Source: Luzula sylvatica
Lineage: Eukaryota > Streptophyta > Magnoliopsida > Poales > Juncaceae
Length of the DNA: 64,000 nt
Assembly: GCA_946800325.1 (NCBI GenBank)
Contig: CAMPEJ010000007.1
Location: forward strand, 62,001 to 126,000
Direction: 5' to 3'
In this document: positions 39,600 through 53,519 of the stretch, piece after piece
How positions within the stretch are numbered: position 1 is the first letter of the stretch
Layout of the letters: every line of letters begins with the position of its first letter
Program-made: the position numbers and the translations under genes
The notes under the pieces: model-generated
The model's input: the letters and a program-made list of their open reading frames with translations, nothing else
Told to the model about the DNA's origin: nothing
The model's database searches: none

Positions 39600-42500
39600 G
39601 TTTGTTTTTCGATTCAAAACAATCTGTTTATGCTTTGGGGAGTTCAAATAACGTATTTTGAGATCATTTGAATCGTATCTTTTACCACATAACATTTTAC
39701 CAAAATTTACAAACACTAAGAAAGTTTGTTTTTCGATTCAAAACAATTTGTTTATGCTTTGGGGAGTTCAAATAACGTATTTTGAGATCATTGGAATCGT
39801 ATCTTTTACCACATAACATTTCACCAAAATTTACAAACACTAAGAAAGTTTGTTTTTCGATTCAAAACAATCTGTTTATGCTTTGGGGAGTTCAAATAAC
39901 GTATTTTGAGATCATTCGATTCGTATCTTTTACCACATAACATTTCACCAAAATTTACAAACACTAATAAAGTTTATTTTTCGATTGAAAACAATCTGTT
40001 TATGCTTTGGGGAGTTCAAATAACGTATTTTGAGATCATTCGAATCGTATCTTTTACCACATAACATTTCACCAAAATTTACAAACACTAAGAAAGTTTG
40101 TTTTTCGATTCAAAACAATCTGTTTATGCTTTGGGGAGTTCAAATAACGTATTTTGAGATCATTTGAATCGTATCTTTTACCACATAACATTTCACCAAA
40201 ATTTACAACCACTAAGAAAGTTTGTTTTTCGATTCAAAACAATCTGTTTATGCTTTGGGGAGTTCAAATAACGTATTTTGAGATCATTTGAATCGTATAT
40301 TTTACCACATAACATTTTACCAAAATTTACAAACACTAAGAAAGTTTGTTTTTCGATTCAAAACAATTTGTTTATACTTTGGGGAGTTCAAATAACGTAT
40401 TTTGAGATCATTTGAATCGTATCTTTTACCACATAACATTTCACCCAAATTTACAAACAGAAAGTTTGTTTTTCGATTCAAAACAATCTGTTTATGCTTT
40501 GGGGAGTTCAAATAACGTATTTTGAGATCATTTGAATCGTATCTTTTACCACATAACATTTTACCAAAATTTACAAACACTAAGAAAGTTTGTTTTTCGA
40601 TTCAAAACAATCTGTTTATGCTTTGGGGAGTTCAAATAACGTATTTTGAGATCATTTGAATCGTATCTTTTACTACATAACATTTCACCAAAATTTACAA
40701 ACTCTAAGAAAGTTTGTTTTTCGATTCAAAACAATCTGTTTATGCTTTGGGGAGTTCAAATAACGTATTTTGAGATCATTTGATTCGTATCTTTTACCAC
40801 ATAACATTTCACCAAAATTTACAAACACTAAGAAAGTTTGTTTTTCGATTCAAAACAATCTGTTTATGCTTTGGAGAGTTCAAATAACGTATTTTGAGAT
40901 CATTTGAATCGTATCTTTTACCACATAACATTTCACCAAAATTTACAAACACTAAGAAAGTTTGTTTTTCGATTCAAAACAATTTGTTTATGCTTTGGGG
41001 AGTTCAAATAACGTATTTTGAGATCATTTGAATCGTATCTTTTACCACATAACATTTTACCAAAATTTACAAACACTAAGAAAGTTTGTTTTTCGATTCA
41101 AAACAATTGCTTTGGGGAGTTCAAATAACGTATTTTGAGATCATTTGAATCGTATCTTTTACTACATAACATTTCACCAAAATTTACAAACACCAAGAAA
41201 GTTTGTTTTTCGATTCAAAACAATCTGTTTATGCTTTGGGGAGTTCAAATAACGTATTTTGAGATCATTTGAATCGTATCTTTTACCACATAACATTTTA
41301 CCAAAATTTACAAACACTAAGAAAGTTTGTTTTTCGATTCAAAACAATTTGTTTATGCTTTGGGGAGTTCAAATAACGTATTTTGAGATCATTTGAATCG
41401 TATCTTTTACCACATAACATTTCACCAAAATTTACAAACACTAAGAAAGTTTGTTTTTCGATTCAAAACAATCTGTTTATGCTTTGGGGAGTTCAAATAA
41501 CGTATTTTGAGATCATTCGATTCGTATCTTTTACCACATAACATTTCACCAAAATTTACAAACACTAATAAAGTTTATTTTTCGATTGAAAACAATCTGT
41601 TTATGCTTTGGGGAGTTCAAATAACGTATTTTGAGATCATTCGAATCGTATCTTTTACCACATAACATTTCACCAAAATTTACAAACACTAAGAAAGTTT
41701 GTTTTTCGATTCAAAACAATCTGTTTATGCTTTGGGGAGTTCAAATAACGTATTTTGAGATCATTTGAATCGTATCTTTTACCACATAACATTTCACCAA
41801 AATTTACAACCACTAAGAAAGTTTGTTTTTCGATTCAAAACAATCTGTTTATGCTTTGGGGAGTTCAAATAACGTATTTTGAGATCATTTGAATCGTATA
41901 TTTTACCACATAACATTTTACCAAAATTTACAAACACTAAGAAAGTTTGTTTTTCGATTCAAAACAATTTGTTTATACTTTGGGGAGTTCAAATAACGTA
42001 TTTTGAGATCATTTGAATCGTATCTTTTACCACATAACATTTCACCCAAATTTACAAACAGAAAGTTTGTTTTTCGATTCAAAACAATCTGTTTATGCTT
42101 TGGGGAGTTCAAATAACGTATTTTGAGATCATTTGAATCGTATCTTTTACCACATAACATATTACCAAAATTTACAAACACTAAGAAAGTTTGTTTTTCG
42201 ATTCAAAACAATCTGTTTATGCTTTGGGGAGTTCAAATAACGTATTTTGAGATCATTTGAATCGTATCTTTTACTACATAACATTTCACCAAAATTTACA
42301 AACACTAAGAAAGTTTGTTTTTCGATTCAAAACAATCTGTTTATGCTTTGGGGAGTTCAAATAACGTATTTTGAGATCATTTGATTCGTATCTTTTACCA
42401 CATAACATTTCACCAAAATTTACAAACACTAAGAAAGTTTGTTTTTCGATTCAAAACAATCTGTTTATGCTTTGGAGAGTTCAAATAACGTATTTTGAGA

Positions 42501-43070
42501 TCATTTGAATCGTATCTTTTACCACATAACATTTCACCAAAATTTACAAACACTAAGAAAGTTTGTTTTTCGATTCAAAACAATTTGTTTATGCTTTGGG
42601 GAGTTCAAATAACGTATTTTGAGATCATTTGAATCGTATCTTTTACCACATAACATTTTACCAAAATTTACAAACACTAAGAAAGTTTGTTTTTCGATTC
42701 AAAACAATTGCTTTGGGGAGTTCAAATAACGTATTTTGAGATCATTTGAATCGTATCTTTTACTACATAACATTTCACCAAAATTTACAAACACCAAGAA
42801 AGTTTGTTTTTCGATTCAAAACAATCTGTTTATGCTTTGGGGAGTTCAAATAACGTATTTTGAGATCATTTGAATCGTATCTTTTACCACATAACATTTT
42901 ACCAAAATTTACAAACACTAAGAAAGTTTGTTTTTCGATTCAAAACAATTTGTTTATGCTTTGGGGAGTTCAAATAACGTATTTTGAGATCATTTGAATC
43001 GTATCTTTTACCACATAACATTTCACCAAAATTTACAAACACTAAGAAAGTTTGTTTTTCGATTCAAAAC
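39600..43070 (+). repeat. 1601-bp (13-monomer) higher-order repeat, about 2.2 copies
   Basis: An offset of 1601 bp (13 x 124 - 4 - 7) holds across about 39.6-43.07 kb. Shared marks are ATTCGATTCG, CTAATAAAGTTTATTTTTCGATTGAAAAC (both around 39.97 and 41.57 kb), CAACCACTAAG, the 120-bp monomer (40317/41918), GGAGAGTTC, CAATTGC (41104/42705) and CACCAAG. Single differences include CAAACTCTAAG near 40.70 kb and AACATATTACC near 42.16 kb. Confidence 0.87.
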
Positions 43071-46000
43071 AATCTGTTTATACTTTGGGGTGTTCAAATA
43101 ACGTATTTCGAGATCATTTGAATCGTATATTTTACCACATAACATTTTACCAAAATTTACAAACACTAAGAAAGTTTGTTTTTCGATTCAAAACAATTTG
43201 TTTATACTTTGGGGAGTTCAAATAACGTATTTTGAGATCATTTGAATCGTATCTTTTACCACATAACATTTTACCAAAATTTACAAACACTAAGAAAGTT
43301 TGTTTTTCGATTCAAAACAATTTGTTTATGCTTTGGGGAGTTCAAATAACGTATTTTGAGATCATTTGAATCGTATCTTTTACCACATAACATTTTACCA
43401 AAATTTACAAACACTAAGAAAGTTTGTTTTTCGATTCAAAACAATTGCTTTGGGGAGTTCAAATAACGTATTTTGAGATCATTTGAATCGTATCTTTTAC
43501 TACATAACATTTCACCAAAATTTACAAACACTAAGAAAGTTTGTTTTTCGATTCAAAACAATCTGTTTATGCTTTGGGGAGTTCAAATAACGTATTTTGA
43601 GATCATTTGAATCGTATCTTTTACCACATAACATTTTACCAAAATTTACAAACACTAAGAAAGTTTGTTTTTCGATTCAAAACAATTTGTTTATGCTTTG
43701 GGGAGTTCAAATAACGTATTTTGAGATCATTTGAATCGTATCTTTTACCACATAACATTTCACCAAAATTTACAAACACTAAGAAAGTTTGTTTTTCGAT
43801 TCAAAACAATCTGTTTATGCTTTGGGGAGTTCAAATAACGTATTTTGAGATCATTTGAATCGTATCTTTTACCACATAACATTTCAGCAAAATTTACAAA
43901 CACTAAGAAAGTTTGTTTTTCGATTCAAAACAATCTGTTTATGCTTTGGGGAGTTCAAATAACGTATTTTGAGATCATTTGAATCGTATCTTTTACCACA
44001 TAACATTTTACCAAAATTTACAAACACTAAGAAAGTTTGTTTTTCGATTCAAAACAATTTGTTTATGCTTTGGGGAGTTCAAATAACGTATTTTGAGATC
44101 ATTTGAATCGTATCTTTTACCACATAACATTTCAGCAAAATTTACAAACACTAAGAAAGTTTGTTTTTCGATTCAAAACAATCTGTTTATGCTTTGGGGA
44201 GTTCAAATAATGTATTTTGAGATCATTTGAATCGTATCTTTTACCACATAACATTTTACCAAAATTTTCAAACACTAAGAAAGTTTGTTTTTCGATTCAA
44301 AACAATTTGTTTATGCTTTGGGGAGTTCAAATAACGTATTTTGAGATCATTTGAATCGTATCTTTTACCACATAACATTTCACCAAAATTTACAAACACT
44401 AAGAAAGTTTGTTTTTCGATTCAAAACAATCTGTTTCTGCTTTGGGGAGTTCAAATAACGTATTTTGAGATCATTCGAATCGTATCTTTTACCACATAAC
44501 ATTTTACCAAAATTTACAAACACTAAGAAAGTTTGTTTTTCGATTCAAAACAATTTGTTTATACTTTGGGGAGTTCAAATAACGTATTTTGAGATCATTT
44601 GAATCGTATCTTTTACCACATAACATTTCACCCAAATTTACAAACAGAAAGTTTGTTTTTCGATTCAAAACAACGTGTTTATGCTTTGGGGAGTTCAAAT
44701 AACGTATTTTGAGATCATTTGAATCGTATCTTTTACCACATAACATTTTACCAAAATTTACAAACACTAAGAAAGTTTGTTTTTCGATTCAAAACAATCT
44801 GTTTATGCTTTGGGGAGTTCAAATAACGTATTTTGAGATCATTTGAATCGTATCTTTTACCACATAACATTTTACCAAAATTTACAAACACTAAGAAAGT
44901 TTGTTTTTCGATTCAAAACAATTTGTTTATGCTTTGGGGAGTTCAAATAACGTATTTTGAGATCATTTGAATCGTATCTTTTACCACATAACATTTCACC
45001 AAAATTTACAAACACTAAGAAAGTTTGTTTTTCGATTCAAAACAATCTGTTTATGCTTTGGGGAGTTCAAATAACGTATTTTGAGATCATTTGAATCGTA
45101 TCTTTTACCACATAACATTTCACCAAAATTTACAAACACTAAGAAAGTTTGTTTTTCGATTCAAAACAATCTGTTTATGCTTTGGGGAGTTCAAATAACG
45201 TATTTTGAGATCATTTGAATCGTATCTTTTACCACATAACATTTTACCAAAATTTACAAACACTAAGAAAGTTTGTTTTTCGATTCAAAACAATTTGTTT
45301 ATGCTTTGGGGAGTTCAAATAACATATTTTGAGATCATTTGAATCGTATCTTTTACCACATAACATTTCACCAAAATTTACAAACACTAAGAAAGTTTGT
45401 TTTTCGATTCAAAACAATCTGTTTATGCTTTGGGGAGTTCAAATAACGTATTTTGAGATCATTCGATTCGTATCTTTTACCACATAACATTTCACCAAAA
45501 TTTACAAACACTAAGAAAGTTTATTTTTCGATTCAAAACAATCTGTTTATGCTTTGGGGAGTTCAAATAACGTATTTTGAGATCATTCGAATCGTATCTT
45601 TTACCACATAACATTTCACCAAAATTTACAAACACTAAGAAAGTTTGTTTTTCGATTCAAAACAATCTGTTTATGCTTTGGGGAGTTCAAATAACGTATT
45701 TTGAGATCATTTGAATCGTATCTTTTACCACATAACATTTCACCAAAATTTACAACCACTAAGAAAGTTTGTTTTTCGATTCAAAACAATATGTTTATGC
45801 TTTGGGGAGTTCAAATAACGTATTTTGAGATCATTTGAATCGTATATTTTACCACATAACATTTTACCAAAATTTACAAACACTAAGAAAGTTTGTTTTT
45901 CGATTCAAAACAATTTGTTTATACTTTGGGGAGTTCAAATAACGTATTTTGAGATCATTTGAATCGTATCTTTTACCACATAACATTTCACCCAAATTTA

Positions 46001-46639
46001 CAAACAGAAAGTTTGTTTTTCGATTCAAAACAATCTGTTTATGCTTTGGGGAGTTCAAATAACGTATTTTGAGATCATTTGAATCGTATCTTTTACCACA
46101 TAACATTTTACCAAAATTGACAAACACTAAGAAAGTTTGTTTTTCGATTCAAAACAATCTGTTTATGCTTTGGGGAGTTCAAATAACGTATTTTGAGATC
46201 ATTTGAATCGTATCTTTTACTACATAACATTTCACCAAAATTTACAAACACTAAGAAAGTTTGTTTTTCGATTCAAAACAATCTGTTTATGCTTTGGGGA
46301 GTTCAAATAACGTATTTTGAGATCATTTGATTCGTATCTTTTACCACATAACATTTCACCAAAATTTACAAACACTAAGAAAGTTTGTTTTTCGATTCAA
46401 AACAATCTGTTTATGCTTTGGGGAGTTCAAATAACGTATTTTGAGATCATTTGAATCGTATCTTTTACCACATAACATTTCACCAAAATTTACAAACACT
46501 AAGAAAGTTTGTTTTTCGATTCAAAACAATCTGTTTATGCTTTGGGGAGTTCAAATAACGTATTTTGAGATCATTTGAATCGTATCTTTTACCACATAAC
46601 ATTTTACCAAAATTTACAAACACTAAGAAAGTTTGTTTT

Positions 46640-49130
46640 TCGATTCAAAACAATTTGTTTATGCTTTGGGGAGTTCAAATAACGTATTTTGAGATCATTT
46701 GAATCGTATCTTTTACCACATAACATTTCACCAAAATTTACAAACACTAAGAAAGTTTGTTTTTCGATTCAAAACAATCTGTTTATACTTTGGGGAGTTC
46801 AAATAACGTATTTTGAGATCATTCGAATCGTATCTTTTACCACATAACATTTCACCAAAATTTACAAACACTAAGAAAGTTTGTTTTTCGATTCAAAACA
46901 ATCTGTTTATGCTTTGGGGAGTTCAAATAACGTATTTTGAGATCATTTGAATCGTATCTTTTACCACATAATATTTTACCAAAATTTACAAACACTAAGA
47001 AAGTTTGTTTTTCGATTCAAAACAATTTGTTTATGCTTTGGGGAGTTCAAATAACGTATTTTGAGATCATTTGAATCGTATCTTTTACAACATAACATTT
47101 CACCAAAATTTACAAACACTAAGAAAGTTTGTTTTTCGATTCAAAACAATCTGTTTATGCTTTGGGGAGTTCAAATAACGTATTTTGAGATCATTTGAAT
47201 CGTATCTTTTACCACATAACATTTTACCAAAATTTACAAACACTAAGAAAGTTTGTTTTTCGATTCAAAACAATTTGTTTATGCTTTGGGGAGTTCAAAT
47301 AACGTATTTTGAGATCATTTGAATCGTATCTTTTACCACATAACATTTCACCAAAATTTACAAACACTAAGAAAGTTTGTTTTTCGATTCAAAACAATAT
47401 GTTTATGCTTTGGGGAGTTCAAATAACGTATTTTGAGATCATTTGAATCGTATCTTTTACTACATAACATTTCACCAAAATTTACAAACACTAAGAAAGT
47501 TTGTTTTTCGATTCAAAACAATCTGTTTATGCTTTGGGGAGTTCAAATAACGTATTTTGAGATCATTTGATTCGTATCTTTTACCACATAACATTTCACC
47601 AAAATTTACAAACACTAAGAAAGTTTGTTTTTCGATTCAAAACAATTTGTTTATGCTTTGGGGAGTTCAAATAACGTATTTTGAGATCATTTGAATCGTA
47701 TCTTTTACCACATAACATTTCACCAAAATTTACAAACACTAAGAAAGTTTGTTTTTCGATTCAAAACAATCTGTTTATACTTTGGGGAGTTCAAATAACG
47801 TATTTTGAGATCATTCGAATCGTATCTTTTACCACATAACATTTCACCAAAATTTACAAACACTAAGAAAGTTTGTTTTTCGATTCAAAACAATCTGTTT
47901 ATGCTTTGGGGAGTTCAAATAACGTATTTTGAGATCATTTGAATCGTATCTTTTACCACATAATATTTTACCAAAATTTACAAACACTAAGAAAGTTTGT
48001 TTTTCGATTCAAAACAATTTGTTTATGCTTTGGGGAGTTCAAATAACGTATTTTGAGATCATTTGAATCGTATCTTTTACAACATAACATTTCACCAAAA
48101 TTTACAAACACTAAGAAAGTTTGTTTTTCGATTCAAAACAATCTGTTTATGCTTTGGGGAGTTCAAATAACGTATTTTGAGATCATTTGAATCGTATCTT
48201 TTACCACATAACATTTTACCAAAATTTACAAACACTAAGAAAGTTTGTTTTTCGATTCAAAACAATTTGTTTATGCTTTGGGGAGTTCAAATAACGTATT
48301 TTGAGATCATTTGAATCGTATCTTTTACCACATAACATTTCACCAAAATTTACAAACACTAAGAAAGTTTGTTTTTCGATTCAAAACAATATGTTTATGC
48401 TTTGGGGAGTTCAAATAACGTATTTTGAGATCATTTGAATCGTATCTTTTACTACATAACATTTCACCAAAATTTACAAACACTAAGAAAGTTTGTTTTT
48501 CGATTCAAAACAATCTGTTTATGCTTTGGGGAGTTCAAATAACGTATTTTGAGATCATTTGATTCGTATCTTTTACCACATAACATTTCACCAAAATTTA
48601 CAAACACTAAGAAAGTTTGTTTTTCGATTCAAAACAATTTGTTTATGCTTTGGGGAGTTCAAATAACGTATTTTGAGATCATTTGAATCGTATCTTTTAC
48701 CACATAACATTTCACCAAAATTTACAAACACTAAGAAAGTTTGTTTTTCGATTCAAAACAATCTGTTTATACTTTGGGGAGTTCAAATAACGTATTTTGA
48801 GATCATTCGAATCGTATCTTTTACCACATAACATTTCACCAAAATTTACAAACACTAAGAAAGTTTGTTTTTCGATTCAAAACAATCTGTTTATGCTTTG
48901 GGGAGTTCAAATAACGTATTTTGAGATCATTTGAATCGTATCTTTTACCACATAATATTTTACCAAAATTTACAAACACTAAGAAAGTTTGTTTTTCGAT
49001 TCAAAACAATTTGTTTATGCTTTGGGGAGTTCAAATAACGTATTTTGAGATCATTTGAATCGTATCTTTTACAACATAACATTTCACCAAAATTTACAAA
49101 CACTAAGAAAGTTTGTTTTTCGATTCAAAA
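46640..49130 (+). repeat. 992-bp (8-monomer) higher-order repeat, about 2.5 copies
   Basis: The mark CATAATATTTTACC occurs at 46967, 47959 and 48951, exactly 992 bp (8 x 124) apart. The monomer order CAATATG/ACTAC, GATTCG, CAATTTG, TTTATAC/ATTCGAATCG, CATAATATT, ACAACATAAC, TTTTACC, CAATTTG is kept in the full copy 47395-48386. The copies to either side are partial. I saw no difference between the aligned parts. Confidence 0.88.
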
Positions 49131-52100
49131 CAATCTGTTTATGCTTTGGGGAGTTCAAATAACGTATTTTGAGATCATTCGAATCGTATCTTTTACCACA
49201 TAACATTTCACCCAAATTTACAAACACTAAGAAAGTTTGTTTTTCGATTCAAAACAATCTGTTTATGCTTTGGGGAGTTCAAATAACGTATTTTGAGATC
49301 ATTTGAATCGTATCTTTTACCACATAACATTTCACCAAAATTTACAACCACTAAGAAAGTTTGTTTTTCGATTCAAAACAATCTGTTTATGCTTTGGGGA
49401 GTTCAAATAACGTATTTTGAGATCATTTGAATCGTATATTTTACCACATAACATTTTACCAAAATTTACAAACACTAAGAAAGTTTGTTTTTCGATTCAA
49501 AACAATTTGTTTATACTTTGGGGAGTTCAAATAACGTATCTTGAGATCATTTGAATCGTATCTTTTACCACATAACATTTCACCCAAATTTACAAACAGA
49601 AAGTTTGTTTTTCGATTCAAAACAATGTGTTTATGCTTTGGGGAGTTCAAATAACGTATTTTGAGATCATTTGAATCGTATCTTTTACCACATAACATTT
49701 TACCAAAATTTACAAACACTAAGAAAGTTTGTTTTTCGATTCAAAACAATCTGTTTATGCTTTGGGGAGTTCAAATAACGTATTTTGAGATCATTTGAAT
49801 CGTATCTTTTACCACATAACATTTCACCAAAATTTACAAACACTAAGAAAGTTTGTTTTTCGATTCAAAACAATCTGTTTATGCTTTGGGGAGTTCAAAT
49901 AACGTATTTTGAGATCATTTGAATCGTATCTTTTACCACATAACATTTCACCAAAATTTACAAACACTAAGAAAGTTTGATTTTCGATTCAAAACAATCT
50001 GTTTATGCTTTGGGGAGTTCAAATAACGTATTTTGAGATCATTTGAATCGTATCTTTTACCACATAACATTTTACCAAAATTTACAAACACTAAGAAAGT
50101 TTGTTTTTCGATTCAAAACAATTTGTTTATGCTTTGGGGAGTTCAAATAACGTATTTTGAGATCATTTGAATCGTATCTTTTACCACATAACATTTCACC
50201 AAAATTTACAAACACTAAGAAAGTTTGTTTTTCGATTCAAAACAATCTGTTTATGCTTTGGGGAGTTCAAATAACATATTTTGAGATCATTCGATTCGTA
50301 TCTTTTACCACATAACATTTCACCAAAATTTACAAACACTAAGAAAGTTTGTTTTTCGATTCAAAACAATCTGTTTATGCTTTGGGGAGTTCAAATAACG
50401 TATTTTGAGATCATTCGAATCGTATCTTTTACCACATAACATTTCACCAAAATTTACAAACACTAAGAAAGTTTGTTTTTCGATTCAAAACAATTTGTTT
50501 ATGCTTTGGGGAGTTCAAATAACGTATTTTGAGATCATTTGAATCGTATCTTTTACCACATAACATTTTACCCAAATTTACAAACAGAAAGTTTGTTTTT
50601 CGATTCAAAACAATCTGTTTATGCTTTGGGGAGTTCAAATAACGTATTTTGAGATCATTTGAATCGTATCTTTTACCACATAACATTTTACCAAAATTTA
50701 CAAACACTAAGAAAGTTTGTTTTTCGATTCAAAACAATCTGTTTATGCTTTGGGGAGTTCAAATAACGTATTTTGAGATCATTTGAATCGTATCTTTTAC
50801 TACATAACATTTCACCAAAATTTACAAACACTAAGAAAGTTTGTTTTTCGATTCAAAACAATCTGTTTATGCTTTCGGGAGTTCAAATAACGTATTTTGA
50901 GATCATTTGATTCGTATCTTTTACCACATAACATTTCACCAAAATTTACAAACACTAAGAAAGTTTGTTTTTCGATTCAAAACAATCTGTTTATGCTTTG
51001 GGGAGTTCAAATAACGTATTTTGAGATCATTTGAATCGTATCTTTTACCACATAACATTTTACCAAAATTTACAAACACTAAGAAAGTTTGTTTTTCGAT
51101 TCAAAACAATTTGTTTATGCTTTGGGGAGTTCAAATAACGTATTTTGAGATCATTTGAATCGTATCTTTTACCACATAACATTTCACCAAAATTTACAAA
51201 CACTAAGAAAGTTTGTTTTTCGATTCAAAACAATCTGTTTATGCTTTGGGGAGTTCAAATAACGTATTTTGAGATCATTCGAATCGTATCTTTTACCACA
51301 TAACATTTCACCAAAATTTACAAACACTAAGAAAGTTTGTTTTTCGATTCAAAACAATCTGTTTATGCTTTGGGGAGTTCAAATAACGTATTTTGAGATC
51401 ATTTGAATCGTATCTTTTACCACATAACATTTTACCAAAATTTACAAACACTAAGAAAGTTTGTTTTTCGATTCAAAACAATTTGTTTATGCTTTGGGGA
51501 GTTCATATAACGTATTTTGAGATCATTTGAATCGTATCTTTTACAACATAACATTTCACCAAAATTTACAAACACTAAGAAAGTTTGTTTTTCGATTCAA
51601 AACAATCTGTTTATGCTTTGGGGAGTTCAAATAACGTATTTTGAGATCATTTGAATCGTATATTTTACCACATAACATTTTACCAAAATTTACAAACACT
51701 AAGAAAGTTTGTTTTTCGATTCAAAACAATTTGTTTATACTTTGGGGAGTTCAAATAACGTATTTTGAGATCATTTGAATCGTATCTTTTACCACATAAC
51801 ATTTCACCCAAATTTACAAACAGAAAGTTTGTTTTTCGATTCAAAACAATCTGTTTATGCTTTGGGGAGTTCAAATAACGTATTTTGAGATCATTTGAAT
51901 CGTATCTTTTACCACATAACATTTTACCAAAATTTACAAACACTAAGAAAGTTTGTTTTTCGATTCAAAACAATTGCTTTGGGGAGTTCAAATAACGTAT
52001 TTTGAGATCATTTGAATCGTATCTTTTACTACATAACATTTCACCAAAATTTACAAACACTAAGAAAGTTTGTTTTTCGATTCAAAACAATCTGTTTATG

Positions 52101-53519
52101 CTTTGGGGAGTTCAAATAACGTATTTTGAGATCATTTGAATCGTATCTTTTACCACATAACATTTTACCAAAATTTACAAACACTAAGAAAGTTTGTTTT
52201 TCGATTCAAAACAATTTGTTTATGCTTTGGGGAGTTCAAATAACATATTTTGAGATCATTTGAATCGTATCTTTTACCACATAACATTTCACCAAAATTT
52301 ACAAACACTAAGAAAGTTTGTTTTTCGATTCAAAACAATCTGTTTATGCTTTGGGGAGTTCAAATAACGTATTTTGAGATCATTTGAATCGTATCTTTTA
52401 CCACATAACATTTTACCAAAATTTACAAACACTAAAAAAGTTTGTTTTTCGATTCAAAACAATTTGTTTATGCTTTGGGGAGTTCAAATAACGTATTTTG
52501 AGATCATTTGAATCGTATCTTTTACCACATAACATTTCACCAAAATTTACAAACACTAAGAAAGTTTGTTTTTCGATTCAAAACAATCTGTTTATGCTTT
52601 GGGGAGTTCAAATAACGTATTTTGAGATCATTCGAATCGTATCTTTTACCACATAACATTTCACCAAAATTTACAAACACTAAGAAAGTTTGTTTTTCGA
52701 TTCAAAACAATCTGTTTATGCTTTGGGGAGTTCAAATAACGTATTTTGAGATCATTCGAATCGTATCTTTTACCACATAACATTTCACCAAAATTTACAA
52801 ACACTAAGAAAGTTTGTTTTTCGATTCAAAACAATTTGTTTATGCTTTGGGGAGTTCGAATAACGTATTTTGAGATCATTCGAATCGTATCTTTTACCAC
52901 ATAACATTTCACCAAAATTTACAAACACTAAGAAAGTTTGTTTTTCGATTCAAAACAATCTGTTTATGCTTTGGGGAGTTCAAATAACGTATTTTGAGAT
53001 CATTCGAATCGTATCTTTTACCACATAACATTTCACCAAAATTTACAAACACTAAGAAAGTTTGTTTTTCGATTCAAAACAATCTGTTTATGCTTTGGGG
53101 AGTTCAAATAACGTATTTTGAGATCATTTGAATCGTATCTTTTACCACATAACATTTCACCAAAATTTACAACCACTAAGAAAGTTTGTTTTTCGATTCA
53201 AAACAATCTGTTTATGCTTTGGGGAGTTCAAATAACGTATTTTGAGATCATTTGAATCGTATCTTTTACCACATAACATTTTACCAAAATTTACAAACAC
53301 TAAGAAAGTTTGTTTTTCGATTCAAAACAATCTGTTTATGCTTTGGGGAGTTCAAATAACGTATTTTGAGATCATTTGAATCGTATCTTTTACTACATAA
53401 CATTTCACCAAAATTTACAAACACTAAGAAAGTTTGTTTTTCGATTCAAAACAATCTGTTTATGCTTTGGGGAGTTCAAATAACGTATTTTGAGATCATT
53501 TGATTCGTATCTTTTACCA

